A stretch of DNA of 37,418 bases from JADJNW01 sp964517145 (GCA_964517145.1 CAZFBN010000041.1:1-37418), one strand, 5' to 3'; counted from the stretch's first letter, positions 16,316-24,881 are shown. The notes: generated by a model from the sequence alone, not told the origin. A program made the numbers and translations.

Positions 16316-17056
16316 GTGGATGTAAAAGCATATATAGCATCGGGCATTCTGGAACTGTACGTCACAGAAGCATTGGCACCTGCGGAAGCCAGGGAGGTAG
16401 AGGCATTGGCAGCGCAATACCCTGAAATTCAGAATGAAATCCATAGCATTCAGGAAGCATTCAATCAATACGCCATATTACATTCGGAAGAGCCGAGGTT
16501 AGGGCTTAAACAAGAGATACTACATAAAGTTCAGCCAAAACCAGCACAAAATGTAATAAAACCCGGTCCAAATTATATTGGTCGTAATTGGTTGAGCATC
16601 GCGGCACTGCTCATCGCGGCGGTTGCCAGTGTAATGGCGATTTTATGTTATAACCATTCCAAAGGCTTGGAACAGCAGTTAAATCAGGCGCTTTCAGAAA
16701 ATGAAACCTTGAGAAGAACCAGCAATACTGTCGTTGCACAGTTAGACTTTATAAAAAATCCAAATACAAGAGCGATTCCACTCGAAGATGCAGCAATTGT
16801 GTATTGGAATCAAGCCCAAGGCTCTACTCTATTGGCAATCAAGAACTTACCCGCGCCACCTCCCGGCAAGCAATATCAACTTTGGACGATTACTGGCAAT
16901 CAGGCGCCTCAATCCGCCGGATTAATCGAATATGATCCAACTCGCTTGCAAGAAATGTTTCAAGTAAATACGGCGAATGCGTTTGCAATTTCATTGGAAA
17001 ATGAGGGCGGCAGTGATGTGCCAACAGATGTAAAAGTGAAAGGTTCAGTAGGCTAA
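16316..17056 (+). CDS. RskA-like anti-sigma factor
   Basis: The protein has 246 residues. It starts with GTG at 16316, immediately after the TAG of the sigma gene, so the two are almost certainly translationally coupled. Residues 1-75 form the cytoplasmic sigma-binding domain (IASGILELYVTEALAPAEAREVEALA). One membrane helix lies at about 92-112. A short coiled coil (about 116-135) follows, and then the RskA C-terminal domain outside the membrane (IPLEDAAIVYWNQAQG, LPAPPPGKQYQLWTI, AFAISLENEGGSDVPT). In the SigK-RskA family such proteins hold the sigma factor at the inner membrane until an outside signal triggers their cleavage. The signal here is unknown. Confidence 0.9.
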   Translation: MDVKAYIASGILELYVTEALAPAEAREVEALAAQYPEIQNEIHSIQEAFNQYAILHSEEPRLGLKQEILHKVQPKPAQNVIKPGPNYIGRNWLSIAALLIAAVASVMAILCYNHSKGLEQQLNQALSENETLRRTSNTVVAQLDFIKNPNTRAIPLEDAAIVYWNQAQGSTLLAIKNLPAPPPGKQYQLWTITGNQAPQSAGLIEYDPTRLQEMFQVNTANAFAISLENEGGSDVPTDVKVKGSVG

Positions 17057-17126
17057 TTTTAATCCAGTGATTTTTTTATTAAATTAAATAAAAACCTCAT
17101 TTTTGCCCTGCAAAATTTATTTTTTT

Positions 17127-17639
17127 ATGATTGCCATTGCCACAACTCAAGATATTCCCGCACTTGTACAACTCATCAACAGCGCCTATCGCGGCGAAGG
17201 CTCTAAGCAAGGCTGGACAACCGAGGCTGATTTAATCGGCGGTTTGCGCACGGATGAATCCCATTTAACCGAAATAATAACCGCATCAAATACTACTTTT
17301 TTAAAATATTTAGACGAATCCGGCAATATCATAGGCTGCATGCGTTTGCAAAAACAAGAGGATAAACTCTACCTTGGCATGCTCACGGTTTCGCCCATTT
17401 TACAAGGTAAAGGCATTGGCAAACACTTATTACATGCTGCTGATGAACATGCCCGTTGTGAAAATTGTCAGGCTATTTTTATGACGGTTTTTTCCGCCCG
17501 CCCCGAATTAGTTGCCTGGTACGAGCGCCACGGCTACCAAAAAACTGGCAAAACAAAACCTTATATTCCAATTGAAAGATTTGAGGTGAAAATAGCTGAC
17601 CATCTGGAGTTTTTGGTACTTGAAAAAAAGATAAATTAA
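17127..17639 (+). CDS. GNAT-family N-acetyltransferase
   Basis: The protein has 170 residues. The frame is open from 17103, but the ATG at 17127 gives the usual GNAT beginning (MIAIATTQDIPALVQLINSAYRG). The acetyl-CoA pyrophosphate loop is QGKGIG (93-98) in the motif A context LYLGMLTVSPILQGKGIGKHLL. Motif B (MTVFSARPELVAWYERHGYQKTG) follows. It transfers an acetyl group from acetyl-CoA to an unknown amine. The gene lies 70 bases after the anti-sigma gene and is probably a separate unit: the gap is AT-rich, with an AT-only hairpin near 17075-17096 and a weak TTTTTG element at 17100-17105. The next gene is convergent, and the 77-base gap between them holds nothing I recognise. Confidence 0.87.
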   Translation: MIAIATTQDIPALVQLINSAYRGEGSKQGWTTEADLIGGLRTDESHLTEIITASNTTFLKYLDESGNIIGCMRLQKQEDKLYLGMLTVSPILQGKGIGKHLLHAADEHARCENCQAIFMTVFSARPELVAWYERHGYQKTGKTKPYIPIERFEVKIADHLEFLVLEKKIN

Positions 17640-17716
17640 TAAATCGTTTATTCAGCTTACCAATTTTATAATATGGATAATGAAATGTTATTACAATTTG
17701 CTTACTATTTATAATG

Positions 17717-19717
17717 TTATTTCAAATCTCGAAACTTCCTCTTTTTCAACAAATAATATCGAAATACAATACTACCATTCAACCTTCCTTCCCACACCCG
17801 CGATTCCCCAATCTTTACCTGATTGATTTGATGTAATATTTCCCGCCTTTTTTGTAATATTTTACCAAAATTCGGAAAAAACGTCCAGTGCGCTTTCACA
17901 ATCGCCTGCAAATGCTGCATTTTACCTTCTACAATAAATAAAATGCCCGCTAACCCATCTAATAACAACCGCAACGGCAGCAGCCACAGCAAGCGCACCC
18001 CCGGCTCATTCTTTACCAAAGTATATAATGAATTCCTAAAATTTAAATAAGTTTTATACGGCGTATTATATGCCAGCGTGCCCCCGCCCACATGATACAC
18101 GACCGCATCCGGCTGCACCATAATTTTATATCCGGCGCGTTTCAGCCGCCAGCACAAATCAATTTCCTCCAAATGCGCAAAATAATCTGCATCAAAACCG
18201 CCCAAATCATGAAATAATTTCGCCCGGATCATCATGGCTGCGCCCGTCGCCCAAAATATTTCTTCCACATTATTATATTGCCCTTCGTCCGCTTCTGTGA
18301 TGGCAAAAATTCGACCCCGGCAAAACGGATATCCCAACGCATCCAGCCAACCGCCTGATCCTCCAGCATATTCAAATTTATTTTTTTGCAAATATGATCT
18401 TACTTTTGGCTGACAAGCTGCAATCGTCTCCTCATTTTCCATCAATTCCAGCATCGGCGACAACCAATGATCGCTCACTTCTACATCCGAATTTAACAAT
18501 ACATAATATTTCCAATCTTCCGCCGCTAAATGTTTCAGCGCTTCATTATAGCCACCCGCAAAACCATGATTTATTTTAGAAATGATTAACCGCACTTCAG
18601 GATAAAACTGCTCCAAAAACGCCACCGAATCATCCGTCGAGCCATTATCCGCCACAATTATCTTAGCTTCCGGCGTATTTTTTTGTACAATGGGTAAAAA
18701 CTGTTTTAAATATTTTTTGCCATTATAATTTAATATCACCACCGCCGTCATTGGCATCGTTTCAGAGTGCTGCGGATCATAAAATAAATTTTTTAGTAAT
18801 AACTGCGTCTTTTTACGATCCTGCTCCAATTGCTTTTTTAAACCCTCCAGATTTTCAAATTTCGTATCCTGTCGTATAAAATCGATTAACTCCAATTTTA
18901 TAACATCGCCATAAATCGTCTGATTAAAATCAAAAATATTTACTTCAATCGTCCGGTTATTATATTTTTTCAACGTCGGGCGCGTCCCGACGTAAAGCAT
19001 TCCACCATAATATTTACTATCATGTAATACCCGCACTGCATAAATTCCATCCGGCGGAATCAGTTTTTCCCGTTCTTTCACCTCCACATTCGCCGTCGGA
19101 AACCCAAGACTGGAGCCGATTTTCTGCCCATGCACCACCTCGCCATTTAGCATGTAATAATGCCCCATCAAAGTCGCCGCCAATTTTACATCCCCCGCCT
19201 CCAGCGCCTTGCGAATTTTAGTCGAACTCACCGCCATTGCATCCACTTCCTGCTTTTCGATTTCGACCACTTCATATCCAAATTTTTCACCATGCCACCG
19301 CAAATAATGAATATCGCCCTGCCGATTCAAGCCAAACCGATGATCGTAACCGATTACAATGCAACGTGGCTGAAATTTTCCCACCAAAAACTTCTCGATA
19401 TACTCATCCGCCGACAACTGCGAAAATTCCACCGTAAACGGCACAACAACCACATTATCAACGCCATACTTTTCTAAAAGGAAAATTTTTTCCTTGGTAG
19501 TCGTCAACAATCGCAACGAATCATCCTGCGGGTAAATCACTTGCCGCGGGTGCGGATGAAACGTAATCACCACACTCTCGCCGCCCAGCCGCTGTGCCAG
19601 CGCATTCACCTGTTCTAAAATTCGTTGATGTCCGCAATGTACCCCATCAAAAGAGCCGATCGTAACCACGGCATTCCGAAACGACGGGAGGTCAGTCAGG
19701 TCAGTAAACACTCTCAT
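17717..19717 (-). CDS. ribF: RibF (riboflavin kinase/FAD synthetase) fused to a family 2 glycosyltransferase
   Basis: The protein has 666 residues. I chose the ATG at 19717, directly downstream of a TACCTTTG promoter, over the frame's upstream limit at 19789. Residues 1-310 are a complete RibF. The FAD-synthetase half carries TIGSFDGVHCGH (19-30) and VVITFHPHPR; the flavokinase half carries KIGSSLGFPTANV and PPDGIYAVRV. RibF turns riboflavin into FMN and FAD in the cytoplasm. After a linker (FYDPQHSETMP) a whole GT2 glycosyltransferase begins at about residue 322: MTAVVILNYNG, ADNGSTDDS, the metal-binding LLNSDVEV and HLEEIDLCWRLKRAGY. This resembles enzymes that add sugars to surface polysaccharides. 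There is no stop or frameshift between the halves. Met codons at the junction could also allow separate translation of the GT part. Confidence 0.9.
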   Translation of the reverse strand: MRVFTDLTDLPSFRNAVVTIGSFDGVHCGHQRILEQVNALAQRLGGESVVITFHPHPRQVIYPQDDSLRLLTTTKEKIFLLEKYGVDNVVVVPFTVEFSQLSADEYIEKFLVGKFQPRCIVIGYDHRFGLNRQGDIHYLRWHGEKFGYEVVEIEKQEVDAMAVSSTKIRKALEAGDVKLAATLMGHYYMLNGEVVHGQKIGSSLGFPTANVEVKEREKLIPPDGIYAVRVLHDSKYYGGMLYVGTRPTLKKYNNRTIEVNIFDFNQTIYGDVIKLELIDFIRQDTKFENLEGLKKQLEQDRKKTQLLLKNLFYDPQHSETMPMTAVVILNYNGKKYLKQFLPIVQKNTPEAKIIVADNGSTDDSVAFLEQFYPEVRLIISKINHGFAGGYNEALKHLAAEDWKYYVLLNSDVEVSDHWLSPMLELMENEETIAACQPKVRSYLQKNKFEYAGGSGGWLDALGYPFCRGRIFAITEADEGQYNNVEEIFWATGAAMMIRAKLFHDLGGFDADYFAHLEEIDLCWRLKRAGYKIMVQPDAVVYHVGGGTLAYNTPYKTYLNFRNSLYTLVKNEPGVRLLWLLPLRLLLDGLAGILFIVEGKMQHLQAIVKAHWTFFPNFGKILQKRREILHQINQVKIGESRVWEGRLNGSIVFRYYLLKKRKFRDLK

Positions 19718-19724
19718 GGTGCCA

Positions 19725-19732
19725 CAAAGGTA
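19725..19732 (-). promoter_or_regulatory. -7 element (TACCTTTG) for ribF
   Basis: Minus-strand TACCTTTG matches TAnnTTTG exactly and ends 7 bases before the ATG at 19717. The transcript would be leaderless or nearly so, and this fixes the start codon choice. The -33 element is weak. Confidence 0.65.
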
Positions 19733-19795
19733 GATTTCTTTTCCAAAATTCACACTTTGTAATTCAACCTTCGTAAATCGTACTTGCAAAAACTC

Positions 19796-19824
19796 TTTGT
19801 TCCACCAATTTGTTTGTAAATTTG
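19796..19824 (+). promoter_or_regulatory. Promoter for mrp
   Basis: TTTG (19796-19799), 17 bases, then TAAATTTG (19817-19824), a good Bacteroidota promoter. It would give mrp a leader of about 130 bases that contains the two palindromes below. Confidence 0.6.
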
Positions 19825-19834
19825 TACCGTAGTG

Positions 19835-19876
19835 CAGGCTTTAGCCTGTTTTTCGTCCAAGCGACTTTAGTCGCTT
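19835..19876. repeat. Two tandem TTTA-loop palindromes in the mrp leader
   Basis: CAGGC-TTTA-GCCTG (19835-19848) is followed by TTTTT, and AAGCGAC-TTTA-GTCGCTT (19859-19876) comes 10 bases later. A third, weaker example (AGCC-TTTA-GC) lies near 19931-19940. The common TTTA loop with changing stems fits REP-type palindromes. The first also has the form of a small terminator. Confidence 0.6.
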
Positions 19877-19963
19877 ATGTAATATGGTAATTATTTTAAG
19901 AAAAATGGTATAATATTTTGCATTTGCTAGAGCCTTTAGCCGCCCAAAAATAACAGTACAGCG

Positions 19964-21058
19964 ATGAATTTCGACAAAACCACCATAGTAAAAGCTTTAA
20001 CAAAAGTAATCGACCCGCAAACCGGTCAGGACATCATTACGCGCAGCATGATACGCGACCTCGAAGTCGAAGGTAATAATATTAATTTTACACTTGAATT
20101 GCCCTCCCTCAACAGCGAGTATAAAGCCGACATGAATTTTGCATGCATCGCCGCCGTTCAGGAAATCTACCCCCAGGCAAACGTCAACGTACACATGATG
20201 TCCCGCACCGAGCAGTCAAAACAAAGTACGAGTGTTTTACCGCATGTAAGCAACATTATTGCGGTTGGTTCGGGGAAAGGCGGCGTTGGCAAGTCCACCG
20301 TGGCGGTCAATCTGGCACTCGGCTTAAAAGAGCTTGGCGCTAAAGTTGGCATTCTCGACGCAGATTTATACGGACCTTCCATCCCTACAATGCTGGGATT
20401 GCAAGGCAAGCGCCCCAAAGTCGAATACGTGTACAACCAGCCCAAAATGATTCCGCTCGAAGCTTATGGCATGCCGGTTATTTCCATCGGTTTTATCGTG
20501 GAGCCGGAGCAGGCGGTGGTGCTGCGCGGACCGCGTCTATCGGGCGTTATCAAACAATTTGTACAGGATACCATCTGGCAACCGCTTGATTTTCTGATTG
20601 TTGACCTTCCTCCAGGAACCGGCGATATCCAATTGACGTTGGTACAAACAGTACCGATTACCGGCGCGGTCATGGTCACCACGCCTCAGGAAGTTGCCGT
20701 TGTGGATGCGGTAAAAGCGATGAATATGTTCCTGCTGCCGCAAATCAATGTGCCCATTTTAGGCGTTGTAGAAAATATGTCCTGGTTCACTCCAAAAGAA
20801 CTGCCCGACAATAAATATTTACTGTTTGGCGAAGGCGGCGGGAAGAAATTAGCAAAGCTTAGTCGCTCCGTTTTATTAGGACAAGTACCTATTGTTCAAG
20901 GCATTAGAGAAGGCGGCGACGCAGGTAAACCGGCGATTCTCGGCGATGAAAACATTACCAAAGAAGCCTTTATGAATGTCGCTAAAAACGTTGCCCGTCA
21001 GGTCGCCATCCGCAACGAAATGCTGGAGCCGACACAAATTGTAAAAATGATGCAATAA
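19964..21058 (+). CDS. mrp: Mrp/NBP35-family iron-sulfur carrier ATPase
   Basis: The protein has 364 residues. Residues 1-80 are a MIP18/DUF59 domain (VKALTKVIDPQTGQDIITR). The P-loop ATPase follows, with the deviant Walker A GSGKGGVGKST (102-112), then DADLYGPSIPTMLG and VDLPPGTGD. Mrp (ApbC) proteins bind and pass on Fe-S clusters in the cytoplasm. The CxxC pair that bridges the cluster in many members is missing where it is expected (ENMSWFTPKELPDNKYLLFG). This appears common in Bacteroidota versions, from memory. The NifU-like gene starts 30 bases downstream, so the two form an Fe-S maturation operon. The start ATG has no strong ribosome-binding site, usual for the phylum. Confidence 0.93.
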   Translation: MNFDKTTIVKALTKVIDPQTGQDIITRSMIRDLEVEGNNINFTLELPSLNSEYKADMNFACIAAVQEIYPQANVNVHMMSRTEQSKQSTSVLPHVSNIIAVGSGKGGVGKSTVAVNLALGLKELGAKVGILDADLYGPSIPTMLGLQGKRPKVEYVYNQPKMIPLEAYGMPVISIGFIVEPEQAVVLRGPRLSGVIKQFVQDTIWQPLDFLIVDLPPGTGDIQLTLVQTVPITGAVMVTTPQEVAVVDAVKAMNMFLLPQINVPILGVVENMSWFTPKELPDNKYLLFGEGGGKKLAKLSRSVLLGQVPIVQGIREGGDAGKPAILGDENITKEAFMNVAKNVARQVAIRNEMLEPTQIVKMMQ

Positions 21059-21088
21059 CCCTTAAATATCATAATATCATAAAAAATA

Positions 21089-21334
21089 ATGAAAAAATCA
21101 CAATTATTAGAACGCATAGACGCTGCCCTCGACGATGTTCGCCCCCACCTCGCAGTAGATGGTGGTAACGTGGAAGTGGTAGATGTAACGGATGATAACA
21201 TCGTTAAAATCAAATGGTTAGGTGCTTGTGAAGGCTGTAGCATGTCCGTTATGACCATGCGCGCGGGCATTGAGCAAGCCATTCGTAGCAAGCTGCCGCA
21301 GATCATGGGCGTGGTAGCCGTGAATGGAAATTAA
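21089..21334 (+). CDS. NifU C-terminal-domain Fe-S scaffold protein
   Basis: The protein has 81 residues and consists only of the NifU C-terminal domain. LAVDGGNVEVVDV (21-33) and LGACEGCSMSVMTM contain the conserved CxxC (C47, C50) that holds a transient Fe-S cluster between two subunits. Full NifU and the longer NfuA have extra domains, which are lacking here. It lies 30 bases after mrp in the same direction, so it probably hands clusters to or from Mrp. Confidence 0.93.
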   Translation: MKKSQLLERIDAALDDVRPHLAVDGGNVEVVDVTDDNIVKIKWLGACEGCSMSVMTMRAGIEQAIRSKLPQIMGVVAVNGN

Positions 21335-21360
21335 TAAAGAATCAGTATTTAAATCTTTTA

Positions 21361-21390
21361 TATAATATAATTTTTATTTATTATATTATA
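21361..21390 (+). terminator. AT-only 11-bp hairpin after the Fe-S operon
   Basis: TATAATATAAT (21361-21371) and ATTATATTATA (21380-21390) pair perfectly around TTTTATTT. It lies 27 bases after the NifU-like stop codon. No T-run follows, so termination is only possible. Confidence 0.4.
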
Positions 21391-21512
21391 TTGTAAATAG
21401 AATATTATACTTTAGATAACTTCCTTGTTAACCAGCAGTAGGATTCAAATTCAAGTGCCCCATTTTTTTAACACATTAACACTTGTCCCAAGGGGATGGC
21501 TTTGCCAAACAT

Positions 21513-24500
21513 ATGAACACAGCTAACCAGGCATTAGCACACCTGTTTTTCAACGAGTTACGCAAAATTGCACAGCGCCCGGAGCCGGAAGGTAAAATTG
21601 CTGCGCTGTATCGCCTGCTGCAACTCTTGTTTTTTGAAGTCACCAAAGCGGAACGCCTTCAATTCTCTACGCTATTCGCGCGCATCGCCTACGTGGCGCA
21701 CCAGCATCAGCTTGAGCGACAATTACAATATTATATTCATGCCTTTCGTAAATTAGCGGAAAATAGTTTTCGTACAGGTCAGGAAAAAGACGATGTGTAT
21801 CTGCTTGGTTTAAAAGTGGTTGCAGAATCTATTTCGATGTTATTACAAACGCCTATTACATCCGATCTAAATCATTTACTTCCTGAAAAATGGCAATATG
21901 TTTACCAACCATCGGAAGTTCGAGCGTTCCGAGCCAAACTGCGCGTAGTCGCAGTAAAAGATATTAAAGAGCAGAAACAACTGATTGTCAAATCAGAAGA
22001 TGAGCCAGAAACAACTATTCGGGTACAATATAGCATTACCGGGTATAATGATAATTTTGATCCGACCATTGCGGCGATCCGCCGCATTTTTGGTTTCCCG
22101 GTCACGCTGAATTTACTGGATGTGGAGGTCGATGAAGCCGGCATTTACCGCCCCAAAGCTTTTGTAGTAGAGCCGGATTATTTAGTGGATGTGTCGGCGG
22201 TTGCTGAATGTTTCCGCGAGGGTAGAGTAGAGCCGTTTTTACATTTAACTAAAAAATTTCTGCCTTTTGATGTAAATAAACACTTAGCATTAGGTAATAT
22301 TGCCAACTTCTTTTTGGATGAGTTGATGCACCAACCCGACATTTCTTTTAAAGAATTATTTCCTAAGGTATTTCAAATCAACCCTTTAGCATTTTGTTTG
22401 TTCGATGATGGGCAGTTGTGGGAGATACATAATGAAAGCCAAAAACATTACATTACTTTAAAAAAATTAGTAAAAGAAGATTTAGCAGAACAACAACTGG
22501 ATATTAATAATTGCTTTTTGGAACCGACATTTTATTCGGAAATGTATGGTTTACAAGGGCGTTTGGATATTTTTCATCAATCCAATGATAAAAATGCCAT
22601 CATAGAATTGAAAAGCGGCAGACCTTTCCAGCCCAATGTTTACGGCATTAGTCCCAATCATTTTGTACAAACATTATTATATGATTTATTAATTCAATCG
22701 ACTTTTGGTAAAGATACCGATCCGGCTAATTATATTTTATATTCCAGCCAGCAGGAAACGCCGCTGCGCTTTGCTCCGCGTGTAAAGGCGCAGCAATATG
22801 ATGCCTTGCAGGTGCGCAATCATTTAGTCGCATTAGAATGGTTATTAATACAAATCGGACAAAAAGAAGATTTATTAACCCAAGGCGAGCGTTTATTTGG
22901 TAAATTAAATCCGGCACATTTCCCTCATTTAAAGGGCTTTGCATTACGGGATTTAACCGAATTTGAAAAAATCTGGAGCGGACTAAATGATATTGAGCGA
23001 AAATATTACACGGCATTTACCGGATTTATTGCACGAGAACATCAGCTGGCAAAAACGGGAATTCAAGGGGTGGAATCTGCCAATGGGCAAGCCTCGCTCT
23101 GGCTCGACACCTTTGAACGTAAACAGGAACAATTTTGTATTATTAGTCATTTAAAAATAGCTGATAATCAGTCGAAAGAAGACGAACCGCTGTTGGTTTT
23201 TAGCAAAACGGAATTGACCAATCCACTTGCCAATTTCCGGCAGGGGGACATAGCCGTTCTATATCCGCATGGGGATGCGCCGCTGGCACAGCAAATTTTC
23301 AAATGTACGATTGTTGAGCTACAACCTGATTCGGTCACGGTGCGCTTGCGCTCTCGACAGTTCAATACAGCTGTTTTTGAGCAATTTACGTATTGGAATT
23401 TGGAACCAGATTTATTAGATAGCTCTTTTCTGGCGATGTATCGCGGTTTGTATGAATTTGCGAAAAGTCATTCCCAAAAGAAAAATTTATTATTAGGTCT
23501 TTGTCCGCCACAGCAAGCCGAACCATTACATTTATTAAAAGACCCCGAATTAACGGAAGAGCAACATGATATTTTATGTAAAATTTTAAATACACCCGAT
23601 TATTTTTTACTCTGGGGACCGCCTGGCACGGGCAAAACCAGTGTCATGTTAAAACATTTAGTGCAATATTTACTAAATAACACGCAAGAAAATATTTTAT
23701 TACTGGCTTACACCAATCGCGCGGTGGATGAAATGTGCGAATCCATTGAAGCGATTGGGGGCGATATTAAAAATCATTATTTCAGGATTGGCTCGCATTA
23801 TGCAACAGATGAACGTTTTCATGCCAATTTATTACAAACCAAAACGGAAAATATTATAACCCGACAAGACCTGAAGCAAGTAATTGATAATCATCGAATT
23901 ATCGTAGCGACCGTTTCTTCTATCGGCACGAAACCAGAATTATTTTCCCTGAAAAAATTTGATACGGTTATTATAGACGAAGCATCGCAAATATTAGAAC
24001 CCATGTTGGCAGGGCTTTTGCCACAATTTAAACGTTTTATTTTAATCGGCGATCATAAGCAATTACCAGCGGTAGTGACACAAGACCCCGAAATCTCAGC
24101 CGTTCAGGATGAAGATTTGCAAAATTTAGGCTTAACCAATCTCCGAAACTCTTTATTTGAAAGGCTTTTCAAGCGTTGTCAGCAGCAGGGCTGGCATTGG
24201 GCATACGCGCAGCTCAGCCATCAGGGGCGAATGCACCGCGACATCATGGCTTTCCCGAATATTCATTTTTATAATAATTCTCTTAAAATTTTGCCAGAAA
24301 CGACGTCCGCTTATTTACGGCAAATTAATTCCATTACATTTCAGGTAAATGGAAATGCATCGGATTTGGAATATTTATTGTGCCAAAAACGGGTTTTGTT
24401 TTTGCCGACGAGTATTGACAATCAGAGTATTACGCAGAAAACCAATCGGCATGAAGCGGAGCAGGTGGCAGATGTAATATTGGCGTTTTATAAATTGAAG

Positions 24501-24881
24501 TCGGAAACCGGAAGTCCGAAGTCCGAAGGTAAACCTTTAAATATTGGAATTATTACACCTTACCGGGCGCAAATTGCTCAAATTCGCAGTACGTTGATTG
24601 ATAAAGAAATAGATATTAGCAATATTACGATTGATACGGTGGAGCGTTATCAGGGCGGAGCACGCGATATTATTCTGATCTCCTTGTGTACCAATAACTT
24701 ATATCAACTGGAAGCATTATCCTCGTTATCGGATGAAGGCGTTGACCGCAAACTAAATGTTGCGTTAACGCGTGCACGCGAGCATGTGGTCATATTGGGT
24801 AATCCAAATTTATTAAAAAACATTGAACTATATAAAGTGCTAATAGAAAGCATGGATACATCAAATAATTTTCAAGCTTAA
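21513..24881 (+). CDS. Dna2-like nuclease-helicase (PD-(D/E)xK plus superfamily 1 helicase)
   Basis: The protein has 1122 residues from the ATG at 21513; a TTG at 21483 would add ten residues. The first 330 residues are of unknown fold. A RecB/Cas4-type nuclease follows, with GLQGRLD (D352), IIELKSG (E365, K367) and QTLLY, which fits the QxxxY motif. The C-terminal half is a DNA2/UPF1-type helicase. Walker A is GPPGTGKT (702-709), motif II IIDEAS (D822, E823), motif III LIGDHKQLPAVV, motif V VERYQGGARDIILIS and motif VI LNVALTRAREHVV. The order matches eukaryotic Dna2, but the four cysteines that hold its Fe-S cluster are absent around the nuclease. It should unwind and cut DNA ends or flaps in repair or replication. 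A 32-base simple repeat is embedded near residue 1000. Confidence 0.87.
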   Translation: MNTANQALAHLFFNELRKIAQRPEPEGKIAALYRLLQLLFFEVTKAERLQFSTLFARIAYVAHQHQLERQLQYYIHAFRKLAENSFRTGQEKDDVYLLGLKVVAESISMLLQTPITSDLNHLLPEKWQYVYQPSEVRAFRAKLRVVAVKDIKEQKQLIVKSEDEPETTIRVQYSITGYNDNFDPTIAAIRRIFGFPVTLNLLDVEVDEAGIYRPKAFVVEPDYLVDVSAVAECFREGRVEPFLHLTKKFLPFDVNKHLALGNIANFFLDELMHQPDISFKELFPKVFQINPLAFCLFDDGQLWEIHNESQKHYITLKKLVKEDLAEQQLDINNCFLEPTFYSEMYGLQGRLDIFHQSNDKNAIIELKSGRPFQPNVYGISPNHFVQTLLYDLLIQSTFGKDTDPANYILYSSQQETPLRFAPRVKAQQYDALQVRNHLVALEWLLIQIGQKEDLLTQGERLFGKLNPAHFPHLKGFALRDLTEFEKIWSGLNDIERKYYTAFTGFIAREHQLAKTGIQGVESANGQASLWLDTFERKQEQFCIISHLKIADNQSKEDEPLLVFSKTELTNPLANFRQGDIAVLYPHGDAPLAQQIFKCTIVELQPDSVTVRLRSRQFNTAVFEQFTYWNLEPDLLDSSFLAMYRGLYEFAKSHSQKKNLLLGLCPPQQAEPLHLLKDPELTEEQHDILCKILNTPDYFLLWGPPGTGKTSVMLKHLVQYLLNNTQENILLLAYTNRAVDEMCESIEAIGGDIKNHYFRIGSHYATDERFHANLLQTKTENIITRQDLKQVIDNHRIIVATVSSIGTKPELFSLKKFDTVIIDEASQILEPMLAGLLPQFKRFILIGDHKQLPAVVTQDPEISAVQDEDLQNLGLTNLRNSLFERLFKRCQQQGWHWAYAQLSHQGRMHRDIMAFPNIHFYNNSLKILPETTSAYLRQINSITFQVNGNASDLEYLLCQKRVLFLPTSIDNQSITQKTNRHEAEQVADVILAFYKLKSETGSPKSEGKPLNIGIITPYRAQIAQIRSTLIDKEIDISNITIDTVERYQGGARDIILISLCTNNLYQLEALSSLSDEGVDRKLNVALTRAREHVVILGNPNLLKNIELYKVLIESMDTSNNFQA
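24497..24528 (+). repeat. Short GAAGTCCG/GAAGTCGG repeat tract inside the helicase gene
   Basis: Related units GAAGTCGG, GAAACCG, GAAGTCCG, GAAGTCCG and AAGG run through the reading frame without breaking it and encode KSETGSPKSEG. The same kind of tract is familiar from spaces between Bacteroidota genes. Confidence 0.55.

Noticed and set aside
17075..17096. AT-only hairpin after the anti-sigma gene as a terminator
   Set aside because: It consists only of A-T pairs and is too weak to call separately; mentioned under the acetyltransferase.
19718..19789. Upstream extension of ribF
   Set aside because: It runs through the TACCTTTG promoter element; the family starts at the ATG at 19717.
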